A stretch of 25,738 bases of DNA from GCA-003244245 sp039924425. GTDB taxonomy: Bacteria; Actinomycetota; Actinomycetes; Mycobacteriales; Pseudonocardiaceae. Below the pieces are notes generated by a model. It searched no databases. It was given only the letters and a program-made list of their open reading frames with translations, and was not told the DNA's origin. Positions 1-7,987 of the stretch are shown here, one piece after another. Position numbers and translations under genes: made by a program. Within the stretch, counting starts at the first letter, position 1; each line of letters begins with the position of its first letter. The stretch is from positions 1-25,738 of the forward strand of contig JBDTAX010000096.1 of the NCBI GenBank assembly GCA_039924425.1. Direction: 5' to 3'.

Positions 1-281
1 GCGGCCCAGTCCAGTCGCTGGACCATGGCCACGCAGTCGTCCAGGGCTGATTCGTCATTGCGCTCGAAGCGTGGCTCGATGCGCCAGAACATGTCCGGCG
101 CCAGGGCGAGGTAGCCCGCGTCCGCGAGCCGTTCGGCGACGCTGCGGATGTTGTCATTGATGCCGAAGATTTCCTGGAAGACGATGATCCCCGGGCCGCT
201 GTCCCGGTCCGGCACGGCGCAGAACGCGTCGAACGCCCCGCCGTCATGGGCCGGAACACGCTCGTAGCGGGTAGCAGCCAT
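1..281 (-). CDS. Dienelactone hydrolase family protein (N-terminal part, runs off the left edge)
   Basis: Reading the reverse strand from the ATG at 281 gives about 93 residues that continue past the window edge. The start, MAATRYERVPAHDGGAFDAF, and the following stretch with GIIVFQEIFGIN and YLALAPDMFWR match the beginning of dienelactone hydrolase/carboxymethylenebutenolidase proteins, which are cytosolic alpha/beta-hydrolases that open lactone rings. The QEIFG segment is the family's usual N-terminal signature. The catalytic Cys-Asp-His triad lies further on and is outside the window, so activity cannot be judged. The true substrate is unknown. The gene is transcribed away from the protease module and does not look linked to it. 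Confidence 0.85.
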   Translation of the reverse strand, partial: MAATRYERVPAHDGGAFDAFCAVPDRDSGPGIIVFQEIFGINDNIRSVAERLADAGYLALAPDMFWRIEPRFERNDESALDDCVAMVQRLDWA

Positions 282-583
282 GACGTCCTCACGTGCGGGC
301 GTGTCCCCATGCCGCCGACCAGTGGCGATTCGGCCGGTGCCTACTTCCCGGAGATTACACCGCAGCCTGTTCCCCTGTGACCTCACGGACAGCGACATCG
401 CTGCGCGGCGGTTCTGAACGCCCGACCTGAACGCCCCTGCGGCTCACGCTGGATCTTTGCGGGTCAGGGGCTCTGGCTGTGCCGGGAGCGTGAGCGCCGG
501 AAATTCGGTGGGCCAGTGTCGGCGGTGGTGGCAGGATGGCCGCCGCGCGCAACCATCGCGTCCAACCGTCCGAGGGGGCATGC
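282..583. other. Intergenic region between divergent genes, little recognised
   Basis: This 302-bp gap separates the leftward hydrolase from the rightward Trypco1 gene, so it must hold both promoters. I see no convincing -35/-10 pair. The only structure I can support is a 10-bp direct repeat, CTGAACGCCC, at 414-423 and 427-436 (13-bp period), which could be a regulator site but may be chance in GC-rich DNA. Confidence 0.4.
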
Positions 584-937
584 GTGTCGTATCTGCTGGG
601 CGTTCCGGTGGGCGATGGCGTTGATGATGTGGTGGTGTTCGAGGTTGATCGAGGTGAGATACCGGGGGATCTCGTGCTCGCCTCGGCCGAGCCGGGCAAG
701 GTCGCGGCTCGGGCGCGCGCGACCCTGGAGGAAGCGTTGGACGGCGTCAAGCCATCCTTGCTGAAGATCGTCGATATGTTGCGGGAGATCGCGCCGGAGC
801 AGACCACGGTGGAGTTTGGGTTGAAGCTGGGCGGCGAAACCGGAATGATCATCGCGAAGGGGACCGCCGAGGTGAACTTCAAGGTCATCATGTCCTGGGG
901 GCCGGGCAAGCCGGCTGCTCCGGAGAAGTCGGAGTAG
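584..937 (+). CDS. CU044_2847-family / trypsin-co-occurring domain (Trypco1) protein
   Basis: The 117-aa product starts at the GTG at 584 (VSYLLGVP), chosen because a purine-rich GAGGGGG lies just upstream. An in-frame ATG at 536 would only add a basic, non-conserved extension. The C-terminal half carries the family signature: VEFGLKLGGETGMIIAKG followed by AEVNFKVIMSW, near residues 78-108. Before it come a short beta-rich part (VVVFEVD) and a helical stretch. Such proteins are small, single-domain and of unknown biochemistry. They are known for sitting beside, or fused to, trypsin-like proteases and STAND NTPases in actinobacterial conflict systems. Here the stop codon is 5 nt before the start of exactly such a protease-STAND gene, so the two are almost certainly co-translated partners. 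Acting as a regulator or adaptor of the protease is inference. Confidence 0.85.
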   Translation: MSYLLGVPVGDGVDDVVVFEVDRGEIPGDLVLASAEPGKVAARARATLEEALDGVKPSLLKIVDMLREIAPEQTTVEFGLKLGGETGMIIAKGTAEVNFKVIMSWGPGKPAAPEKSE

Positions 938-942
938 GGCCG

Positions 943-3900
943 GTGTCGCAGGGCAGGCGTGAGGGGTTCGTCGTCCGGGTGCTGCGCGACGGCGCCCCGG
1001 CCGGGGTGGGGATCGTGGTGGGGGAGCGGCACATCCTCACCTGCGCGCACGTGGTGAACACCGTGCTGGGCCGGGAGCAACGCACCCAGGAGCAGCCGGG
1101 CCCGGCGGCGCGGGTGCAGGTGGAGTTCCCGATCCTGGGTGACGCCGAGGGTGCGCCGCTGCGGAACTGCCGGGTGGCGGTGTGGGTCCCGCCGCCGGCC
1201 TCGGGGACCGCGGGTGGGGATGTGGCCGGGCTGATGCTGGTCGGGGAAGACCTGCCGGCGGGGGCGGGCCCGGCGCGGTTGGTTGAGGCGGGAGACGTCC
1301 GGGACGCTGAGGTGGCCGTGTTCGGCTATCCGGGCGAGCCGCCGCGCCGGCGAGACGGGGCGTGGGCGGCCTGCCGGCTGCGCGGCGCGGTGGGCGCGGG
1401 GATGATCCAGCTGGATGCCGACAGCGAGGCGGCCTTCCGCGCCCAACCCGGCTACAGCGGCTCCCCGGCCGTGGTGGCGGGCGAGGCCGGGGATGGCGTG
1501 GTAGGCATGCTGGCCGTGGCCAGCTGGGATGGCGACGCCCGGGATGCCTACGCGATCCCGGTGGCCCAGCTGGTGGACGCCTGGCCAGGGGTGTTGGAGA
1601 CCCTGCCGGGCTGCCCGTACCGGGGTTTGACGCCGTTTCGGGCCTCCGATGCCGAGGCCGGTCTGTTCGTCGGCCGGGAGGAGGAGACGGCCCGGCTGCG
1701 CCGGATGGTGCAGCGGCACGCGCTGGTGGTGGTCGTCGGGCCGTCGGGGGTGGGCAAGTCCTCGCTGGTCAGCGCGGGGCTGTTGCCGGAGTTGGGCACT
1801 GCGGAATGGGCCACGGCCGTGTTCCGGCCCAGGGAGATGCCGTTCTTCGCGCTGGCCAAGGCGCTGCACGAGCTGGAGGGCTCGCCCGCGAGCGTGGCGG
1901 AGGTCCAACGGCGTGGTGAGCGGCTGCGGCGGGGTGGGCTGGCCGGGTTGGCGGGTGAGCTGGGCATCCTGACCGGCAAGCGCATCCTGATCTACGCGGA
2001 CCAGTTCGAGGAACTGTTCACCACCTGCTCGGACGCCGAGCGGACCGCGTTCCTCGATCAGGTCTTGCCCCCGGCGGACGCCGACGGCGCGGCGTTTCGG
2101 CTGGTGTGCACGCTGCGCACCGATTTCCTCGGGCAGCTGCTGGCCCACCCCGGCCTCGGGCTGCGGCTCCAGGACCGGCTGATGACCATCTCCCCGATGG
2201 ACCGGGACGCGTTGGAACGCGCGGTCACCGCACCCGCCCAGGCCTGCGGCGTGACCTACGACGAGGGACTGGCCCAGCGGATCGCCCGTGAGGCGGCCGG
2301 GGGCGATGGGGGACTGCCGCTGATGGAGTTCGCCCTCACCCAGCTGTGGCCCGATCAGCACCTACGGCGGTTGACGTTCACCGACTACTTCGCGCCCTCC
2401 TTCGGCGGCGTGACCGGCGCCCTCAACCGCTACGCCGACGGCGTGCTCGCCGAGCTGGAGCGGGAGTGCTCCGCTGAGCGGCTCCGGAAAGTCCTGCTGG
2501 CCTGCGTGCGCAGTCCTGGCGGTGCCGTGGTGGCCACCCGGCGAATCGTCAGCCGCGACCGCCTCGCGGCTGACTGGGACCTGGTCGAGAAGCTGGCCGA
2601 GCGCCGATTGTTGGTGACCAGTGAGGACCCGACCACCCACACCCCCACCGCGGAGCTGGCCCACGAGGCGCTGATCCGGTCCTGGGAGGGGCTCGCCGGC
2701 TGGGTGGACGCCGACGCGGAGTTCCAGCGCTGGCTGGTCACCCTGGAAGAACGCGTGACCGAAGGCGAGCTGCTCGTCGAAGCGCGCATCAGCGAAGCGC
2801 AACGGTGGTTGGTTGAGCGCTCAACCGACATCCCGACCGAGGTCCGCGAGCTGGTTGAACGCAGCACCTCCGCCCGCGACCAGCGGATCGCTGAGCTCGA
2901 AGAAGCCCGCCGACGTGCCGAGGAGGCAGCCCGTCAAGCCGAGGAAGCCCGCCGCCAGGCCGAGGAGGCAGCCCGCCAAGTAGCGGAAGCAGCCCGCCAA
3001 CGCGTTCGTTTCTTCCGCCAGTTCACCACGGCATTGGCACTCCTGCTTGCAGTCGCCATCGGCACGTCCCTGTTCGCATTCGTCGAGGGGCAGGCTGCGG
3101 TCGTCGCGCAGCGGTCTGCGTTCCACCAGCGCGATGTGGCGATCTCTCGCCAAGTCGCCGACGAAGCCAATAACATCCGCAGATTCGATCCGAATTTGGC
3201 CATGCAGCTCAGCGTGGCCGCCTACCGGATCAATCCCACCAACGAGGCTCGCAGCAGTCTGCTCAGCGCGTCCACATTGCATGCCGCCACGCGTGTACTC
3301 GGCGATTCCGGTGGTATTCTCGCTGTTGTCATCAGCCCCGATGGTCATATCTTGGCCGCCGGGTCTAGGAACGGGTTAGTGCTTCTTTACGACATCCGTA
3401 ACGCCAAGGAACCAGTTCTTCTCAGCCGCCTCACCGACCACATCGGCGCCGTCAACGGAGTGGCGTTCAGCCCGGACGGGCACACCCTGGCTACAGGCAG
3501 CGCCGATAGTACGGTGCGGCTGTGGAATATCACCGATCCTCGAAATCCCGAACCGCTGAAGACCCTGAACGGCCACACCGACACCGTCAACGGAGTGGCG
3601 TTCAGCCCAGACGGACACACCCTGGCCACCGGCAGCGCCGACGAGACGGTGCGATTGTGGAATCTCACTGATCCCCGCCACCCCGCGCTGTCAGCGACTT
3701 TGACCGGCCACACCAGTACGGTCTACACGGTGGCGTTCAGCCCGGACGGGCACACCCTGGCCAGCGGTGGCGACGACAATACGGTGCGGTTGTGGGATCT
3801 CACCGATCCCCGCCACCGCGCGTTGTCGGCACCTCTGACCGGTCACACCAGTACGGTCAACGGAGTGGTGTTCAGCCCGGACGGGCGGATCCTGGCCAGC

Positions 3901-5262
3901 GGCGGCAGCGATGGTACGGTGCGGTTGTGGGATCTCGCCAATCTCCGCCACCCCGCGCTGTCAGCGACTTTGACCGGCCACATCAACCCTGTCGACACGG
4001 TGGCGTTCAGCCCGGATGGGCGCATCCTGGCCAGCGGTGGCGCCGATCGTGCGGTGCGGTTGTGGGATCTCACTGATCCCCGCCATCCCGCACTGTCAGC
4101 CCCCCTGACCGGCCACACCGATACCGTCGACACGGTGGCGTTCAACCCGGACGGGCACACCCTGGCCACCGGCAGCGCCGATGGCGGGCTGCTGTTGTGG
4201 GATCTCACCGATCCCCGCCACCCCGAACTACTGACGCCCCTGAATTACACCAACCACTCCATTCTCGGGGTGGCGTTCAGCCCGGACGGGCGCATCCTGG
4301 CCAGCGGTGGTGCTGATCGTGCGGTGCGGTTGTGGGATCTCACCGATCCCCGCCACCCCGCACGATCAGCGCCCCTGGCCGGTCACACCAAAACTGTCGT
4401 CGGGGTAGCGTTCAGCCCGGATGGGCATACCCTGGCCAGCGGCAGCGAGGATGAGACGGTACGGTTGTGGGATCTCACTGACCCCAGCCATCCCAAGCCA
4501 CTGCCGACCCTGACCGGCCACACGCAAACTGTCTACCGAATAGCGTTCAGCCCGAACAAGCGCACCCTTCTGGCCAGCGGTAGCGGCGACCATACGGTGC
4601 GGTTGTGGGATGTCACCGATCCTCGACATTCCGAACCACTGCCGACCCTGACCGGCACCGACACTGTGGCCGTGGTGGCTTTTAGCCCGGATGGACACAC
4701 TCTGGCCACCGGCAGCGCTGATGGTATGGTGCTGCTGTGGGATCTCACCGACCCCAGCCATCCCAAACCACTGCCGACCCTGACCGGCCACACTGACGTT
4801 GTCGCGGGGGTAGCTTTTAGCCCGGATGGACATACCCTGGCCACCGGCGGTGCTGATCGTACGGTGCGGTTGTGGGATGTAACTGATCTCCGCCACACCG
4901 CACTATCAGCGACCCTGAAGGGCTACACCGGTAGGGTAGACGGGGTGGCGTTCAGCCCGGGCGGGCATACCCTGGCCACCGGCAGTGCTGGCGATAATAC
5001 GGTGCGATTGTGGGATATTACCGATCCCCACCATCCCGCACTATCGGCGACTCTGACCGGCCACACCTACCTCATCTACGCGGTGGCCTTCAGCCCGGAC
5101 GGGCACACCCTGGCCAGTGCCAGCGGCGATGGTACGGTGCGATTGTGGGACACCGACCCCGATGAGGCTATCAAGGACATTTGCCCCCTGATCGTTACTC
5201 CGCTCACTCCTGACCAATGGCAACTGTACATCCCCGACCTGCCTTTTAAGCAGCCTTGCTAG
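943..5262 (+). CDS. Trypsin-like protease - nSTAND1 NTPase - WD40 fusion protein
   Basis: This is a 1439-aa multidomain protein from the GTG at 943. Residues 1-215 are a trypsin-like serine protease with a plausible triad: His36 in ILTCAHVVN, Asp93 in GGDVAGLML, and Ser172 in PGYSGSP. Residues 224-245 (CPYRGLTPFRASDAEAG, then LFVGREEE) open an nSTAND1-type P-loop NTPase with Walker A GPSGVGKSS (266-274) and Walker B ILIYADQFEE (348-357). A helical region follows, then an E/A/R-rich coiled coil at about 645-690, one predicted membrane helix (FTTALALLLAVAIGTSLFAF) near 700-720, and 14 WD40 repeats to about residue 1410, enough for two seven-bladed propellers. STAND proteins normally couple ligand sensing by repeats to NTP-driven assembly. 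I infer that the propellers sense, the NTPase switches, and the protease is the effector. The target and trigger are unknown. It is translationally linked to the Trypco1 gene upstream. Confidence 0.9.
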   Translation: MSQGRREGFVVRVLRDGAPAGVGIVVGERHILTCAHVVNTVLGREQRTQEQPGPAARVQVEFPILGDAEGAPLRNCRVAVWVPPPASGTAGGDVAGLMLVGEDLPAGAGPARLVEAGDVRDAEVAVFGYPGEPPRRRDGAWAACRLRGAVGAGMIQLDADSEAAFRAQPGYSGSPAVVAGEAGDGVVGMLAVASWDGDARDAYAIPVAQLVDAWPGVLETLPGCPYRGLTPFRASDAEAGLFVGREEETARLRRMVQRHALVVVVGPSGVGKSSLVSAGLLPELGTAEWATAVFRPREMPFFALAKALHELEGSPASVAEVQRRGERLRRGGLAGLAGELGILTGKRILIYADQFEELFTTCSDAERTAFLDQVLPPADADGAAFRLVCTLRTDFLGQLLAHPGLGLRLQDRLMTISPMDRDALERAVTAPAQACGVTYDEGLAQRIAREAAGGDGGLPLMEFALTQLWPDQHLRRLTFTDYFAPSFGGVTGALNRYADGVLAELERECSAERLRKVLLACVRSPGGAVVATRRIVSRDRLAADWDLVEKLAERRLLVTSEDPTTHTPTAELAHEALIRSWEGLAGWVDADAEFQRWLVTLEERVTEGELLVEARISEAQRWLVERSTDIPTEVRELVERSTSARDQRIAELEEARRRAEEAARQAEEARRQAEEAARQVAEAARQRVRFFRQFTTALALLLAVAIGTSLFAFVEGQAAVVAQRSAFHQRDVAISRQVADEANNIRRFDPNLAMQLSVAAYRINPTNEARSSLLSASTLHAATRVLGDSGGILAVVISPDGHILAAGSRNGLVLLYDIRNAKEPVLLSRLTDHIGAVNGVAFSPDGHTLATGSADSTVRLWNITDPRNPEPLKTLNGHTDTVNGVAFSPDGHTLATGSADETVRLWNLTDPRHPALSATLTGHTSTVYTVAFSPDGHTLASGGDDNTVRLWDLTDPRHRALSAPLTGHTSTVNGVVFSPDGRILASGGSDGTVRLWDLANLRHPALSATLTGHINPVDTVAFSPDGRILASGGADRAVRLWDLTDPRHPALSAPLTGHTDTVDTVAFNPDGHTLATGSADGGLLLWDLTDPRHPELLTPLNYTNHSILGVAFSPDGRILASGGADRAVRLWDLTDPRHPARSAPLAGHTKTVVGVAFSPDGHTLASGSEDETVRLWDLTDPSHPKPLPTLTGHTQTVYRIAFSPNKRTLLASGSGDHTVRLWDVTDPRHSEPLPTLTGTDTVAVVAFSPDGHTLATGSADGMVLLWDLTDPSHPKPLPTLTGHTDVVAGVAFSPDGHTLATGGADRTVRLWDVTDLRHTALSATLKGYTGRVDGVAFSPGGHTLATGSAGDNTVRLWDITDPHHPALSATLTGHTYLIYAVAFSPDGHTLASASGDGTVRLWDTDPDEAIKDICPLIVTPLTPDQWQLYIPDLPFKQPC
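3430..5150 (+). repeat. Tandem WD40-coding repeats (about 14 units, roughly 130-138 bp each)
   Basis: The 3' part of the protease-STAND gene is a DNA-level tandem array. Each unit encodes a blade of the form VAFSPDGHTLATGSAD followed by TVRLWDLTDPRHP. Units are much more alike in DNA than structure alone requires. For example, the units near 4014 and 4284 share long stretches with only scattered silent changes. Differences concentrate in the short linker after GHT and in the residues just before the conserved VAFSPDG, which lie on the propeller surface. This suggests recent expansion or gene conversion. Confidence 0.85.
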
Positions 5263-5282
5263 AACCGAACTGGGAGGGGCAC

Positions 5283-5609
5283 ATGCGGGAGTCGCATTGT
5301 GCGGTGGTGACGACGATCGATAGTGCGGAGGGGGCTGAGGTGCTGGCGCGGGGGATCGTGGGTGCGCGCTTGGCGGCTTGCGTGCAGATTGTCGGGCCGA
5401 TCTGTAGTGTTTATCGGTGGGAGGGAGAAATACAGAGCGACCAGGAGTGGCAATGCTGGATCAAGACCAGTGCTGACCGGCTGGACGCGCTCACCGAACA
5501 CATCATGAAGAATCACACCTACGACGTGCCGGAAATAGTTGTCCTGCCGATTGTGGGCGGCGGCGCCGATTACCTGGCGTGGGTGACAGCGGAGACCCGG
5601 CCGACCTGA
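5283..5609 (+). CDS. cutA: CutA family divalent-cation tolerance protein
   Basis: The 108-aa product fits CutA1 length. The ATG at 5283 is preferred over an in-frame TTG at 5256 because GGGAGGGG sits just upstream and the family begins close to the first beta strand (HCAVVTTID). Family landmarks are present in order: VLARGIVGARLAACVQI, the SVYRWEGEIQ strand, WIKTSADRLDALTEHI, the HTYDVPEIVVLPI strand, and a C-terminal YLAWVTAET. CutA forms small, very stable trimers. It was named for copper and divalent cation tolerance in E. coli, but its true function is still debated. The gene begins 20 nt after the WD40 protein stops and so may be read through from it, though the function looks unrelated. 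Confidence 0.93.
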   Translation: MRESHCAVVTTIDSAEGAEVLARGIVGARLAACVQIVGPICSVYRWEGEIQSDQEWQCWIKTSADRLDALTEHIMKNHTYDVPEIVVLPIVGGGADYLAWVTAETRPT

Positions 5610-5641
5610 GGGTCACGAGCTGAGCTGGTTCCGCGCGGTGG

Positions 5642-6235
5642 TCAGGCGTAAGGGCCCAGGTCGTGGTCAGCGAGCCAGCGTCGCAGCTGGTTCAGGGCCC
5701 GGGCGCGGGTGGGGCCGATGCCGCCGGCTGGGATTCCGGTCTGGCGGGCGAGTTCGGTGTAGGTCTGGGGTGCGGTGCCGAACAGCTCGCGGATGAGGCG
5801 CTGGCGGCGGGGAGAGAGCGTCGCGACGAGCGTCCACAGCCGGTGTGCGGTGTCCGCGTCCACGGCGTGTTGCTCCGGGCTCACGGACGGGTCCGCCGCC
5901 CGCTCGGACGCCGTGTCGTGCGGAGCGGGGGCGCGCCGGGACTGATGGTGCAGGATGCGCAGGCACTCCCGGCTCGTGGTGGTCGCCAGCCACCCGGCGA
6001 GACGCTCCGGCAGCTGGATCCGGTGGCAGTTCTCCGCCAGCCGCAACCAGGTCATCTGCACCGCGTCGGACGCGTCGGCCTCCTGCAGCTCGAACGAGCG
6101 GACCTTCGCCAGCACCACACCACGATACCGGCGGATGATCTCATCCCACGCCCTCGGATCTCGGTCGCACATGCGCGAGAGCAGCTCAGCGGTGCTCTGG
6201 GCGGTGTCGGGCGGGCTGAGCGTGGTGGTTGTCAT
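5642..6235 (-). CDS. Sigma-70 family (ECF-like) RNA polymerase sigma factor
   Basis: The 197-aa product has the two-domain layout of extracytoplasmic-function sigma factors. Region 2 spans about residues 24-100 (DPRAWDEIIRRYRGVVLAKV, then DASDAVQMTWLRL and LAGWLATTTSRECLRIL). A variable acidic linker (SERAADPSVSPEQHAVD) precedes region 4 at about 130-190 (LWTLVATLSPRRQRLI, TYTELARQTGIPAGGIG, TRARALNQLRRWL), the -35-binding helix-turn-helix. No anti-sigma gene lies next to it. It converges with cutA, ending 32 bp away. It is divergent from the TetR gene, so the palindromic region at 6254-6291 may regulate both. Its target regulon cannot be inferred here. Confidence 0.92.
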   Translation of the reverse strand: MTTTTLSPPDTAQSTAELLSRMCDRDPRAWDEIIRRYRGVVLAKVRSFELQEADASDAVQMTWLRLAENCHRIQLPERLAGWLATTTSRECLRILHHQSRRAPAPHDTASERAADPSVSPEQHAVDADTAHRLWTLVATLSPRRQRLIRELFGTAPQTYTELARQTGIPAGGIGPTRARALNQLRRWLADHDLGPYA

Positions 6236-6253
6236 CGGGGCCTCCGGCTTACG

Positions 6254-6291
6254 CTGTACGGCTAAAGTACTGTGTACGTTTATGCGTACAG
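6254..6291. promoter_or_regulatory. TGTACG inverted repeats between sigma factor and TetR genes (candidate operator)
   Basis: CTGTACG at 6254-6260 and its exact complement CGTACAG at 6285-6291 form an inverted repeat. A further TGTACG at 6273-6278 makes a tighter 6-bp palindrome with 6285-6290 (spacer TTTATG). Three half-sites in 38 bp, placed between divergent regulator genes, look like an operator. The TetR protein next door is the natural candidate binder (inference). Confidence 0.55.
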
Positions 6292-6379
6292 TGTTACCGG
6301 CGCGGCACGGGAGGCGCTATCGCCCGAACGGGTATACGTTGTATGTCTCGTGCTGGTAGTGAGCGAGGAGGGACCATCG

Positions 6380-7129
6380 TTGAAAAATCAACCAAGTAAC
6401 GATCAGTCCGATATTGATCAACCGAGTACCTCGCGGGGCCGCGGCGGCTCGAAGGGCTGGGTCGATGTCGACCCCGGCGAGGACTACACGCGGCCGCCGC
6501 CGCTGTCCCGGCCACGGATCGTGCGGACCGCGCTGCGCCTCGTCGACGAGAAGGGCCTGGACGCCTTGACGATGCGGGCGCTGGCCACCGAGCTCACGGT
6601 CTCGCCGATGGCCCTGTACAACCACGTGCGGGACAAGGACGAGCTGGTGGACCTCATGGTCGACCTGATGCTCGGCGAAGTGGACACCTCCGCCACCGAC
6701 GGCGACTGGCTGACCCAGCTCCGCGCGGTGGTGCGCAGCTACCACCAGGCCTTCGCCGCGCACCGCCAGCTGGCCCGGGTCTTCAGCGATCGGGTCACGA
6801 TCGGCCCGCACGGCTTGATGGTCATCGAGCGGACGATCGGGCTGCTGCTGGAGGGAGGCCTGGCACCCGCTGAGGCCTCCGACGCCTTTTTCGCCCTGTT
6901 CACCTACGCCGCTGGTTTTCACCAGATGGGCTACATCGCCCCGCTGCGTGACGGCGCGACCGGGCAGAAGACTGAGTACTACCCATCGCTTCCGCCGGAG
7001 CGGATTCCCGCCATCACCGCGGTGGGCCCGCATCTGGACGGCGTGCGCCGGCCGGGGCGTTTCGACTACGGCCTGGAGCTGCTGCTCGCCGGTTTGCAAA
7101 GCAGGCTCCCCGCAGCCGGTGAGCAGTGA
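6380..7129 (+). CDS. TetR family transcriptional regulator with TetR_C_1-like C-terminal domain
   Basis: The 249-aa product is read from TTG 6380, preferred because GAGGAGGG lies about 8 nt upstream. A GTG at 6359 and more distant starts are also in frame. After a disordered 40-residue N-terminus rich in Ser, Asp and Gly, residues 45-95 form the TetR DNA-binding domain (RPRIVRTALRLVDEKGLDAL, then MRALATELTVSPMALYNHV and KDELVDLMVD). The rest is the all-helical ligand/dimer domain resembling the tetracycline-repressor C-terminal group. The long, low-complexity N-terminal tail is unusual for the family. etfB starts about 52 bp downstream on the same strand, so this regulator might control etf genes, itself or the divergent sigma factor. 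No ligand can be proposed. Confidence 0.9.
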   Translation: MKNQPSNDQSDIDQPSTSRGRGGSKGWVDVDPGEDYTRPPPLSRPRIVRTALRLVDEKGLDALTMRALATELTVSPMALYNHVRDKDELVDLMVDLMLGEVDTSATDGDWLTQLRAVVRSYHQAFAAHRQLARVFSDRVTIGPHGLMVIERTIGLLLEGGLAPAEASDAFFALFTYAAGFHQMGYIAPLRDGATGQKTEYYPSLPPERIPAITAVGPHLDGVRRPGRFDYGLELLLAGLQSRLPAAGEQ

Positions 7130-7181
7130 GGGGGCTCACCCTCGGTGGGCCGCGGGGCTACTGATCGGTAGCGTTGTCGCC

Positions 7182-7964
7182 ATGAACATTGTGGTCCTGA
7201 TCAAGCAGGTGCCGGACACCTGGTCGGTGCGCACGCTGTCCAGCTCCGACCACACCCTTGATCGCGCCTCGGCGGACGTCGTCCTGGACGAGATCAACGA
7301 GCGCGCGGTCGAGGAGGCGCTCACGCTCAAGGAGGCGGCCGGCGGTGAGATCACCGTGGTCACGATGGGCCCGCCGCGGGCCACCGAGGCCATCCGCAAG
7401 GCGCTGTCGATGGGTGCGGACAAGGCGGTGCACCTGTCCGACGAGGGCCTGCACGGGTCCTGCGCGGTGGCGACCGCCAGGGCGCTGGCCGCGGTCATCG
7501 GCACCCTCGGCGACGTCGACCTCATCATCGCCGGCAACGAGGCGACCGACGGCACCCTGGGTGCGATCCCGGCGATGGTCGCTGACGTGCTCGGCCTGCC
7601 GGAGCTGACCCACGCCCGCAAAGTCACCGTCGCGGGCACCACGGTGACCGTCGAGCGGGAGACCGACGACGCGGTCACGGTGCTGCGGGCCGAGTTGCCC
7701 GCCGTGGTCAGCGTGAACGAGAAGATCAACGAGCCGCGCTACCCGTCGTTCAAGGGGATCATGGCCGCTAAGAAAAAGCCGGTCAGCACGCTGTCGCTGG
7801 CCGATCTGGGCATCGCGCCCGGCGATGTCGGGCTGGCGGGCGCCACCTCGACGGTGATCGAGTCCGCGCCACGCCCGCCGCGGCTGTCCGGGCAGATCGT
7901 CACCGATGAGGGTGACGGTGGCGCCAAGCTCGCCGACTATCTCATCAGCCAGAAACTGATCTGA
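7182..7964 (+). CDS. etfB: Electron transfer flavoprotein, beta subunit
   Basis: The 260-aa product from ATG 7182 begins MNIVVLIKQVPDTWSVR, the classic EtfB/FixA start. It contains the family pattern NERAVEEALTLKEAAGGEIT, then VVTMGPPRATEAIRKALSMG with ADKAVHLSD, and the adenine-nucleotide-binding segment DLIIAGNEATDGTLGAIPAM. EtfB pairs with EtfA to make the soluble FAD heterodimer that takes electrons from acyl-CoA dehydrogenases and passes them to ETF:quinone oxidoreductase. The etfA gene follows after 23 bp with its own ribosome-binding site, so the two form an operon. Length and motifs are intact. It corresponds to M. tuberculosis fixA (Rv3029c). Confidence 0.96.
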   Translation: MNIVVLIKQVPDTWSVRTLSSSDHTLDRASADVVLDEINERAVEEALTLKEAAGGEITVVTMGPPRATEAIRKALSMGADKAVHLSDEGLHGSCAVATARALAAVIGTLGDVDLIIAGNEATDGTLGAIPAMVADVLGLPELTHARKVTVAGTTVTVERETDDAVTVLRAELPAVVSVNEKINEPRYPSFKGIMAAKKKPVSTLSLADLGIAPGDVGLAGATSTVIESAPRPPRLSGQIVTDEGDGGAKLADYLISQKLI

Positions 7965-7987
7965 TCTTCACCTAGAGGGGAACCGTC

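Noticed and set aside
355..2361. A 668-codon open frame on the reverse strand, opposite the protease-STAND gene
   Set aside because: It is a GC-bias shadow: its codons mirror the third-position GC of the real gene, the product is Arg/Pro/Gly/His-rich without any domain, and the forward strand carries clear protease and NTPase motifs.
3430..5150. Regular repeats that might suggest a CRISPR or non-coding array
   Set aside because: The period is about 135 bp, the frame is open throughout, and each unit translates to a WD40 blade.
5256..5282. Upstream TTG start for cutA
   Set aside because: It would overlap the WD40 gene's end and add nine non-conserved residues. ATG 5283 has the ribosome-binding site.
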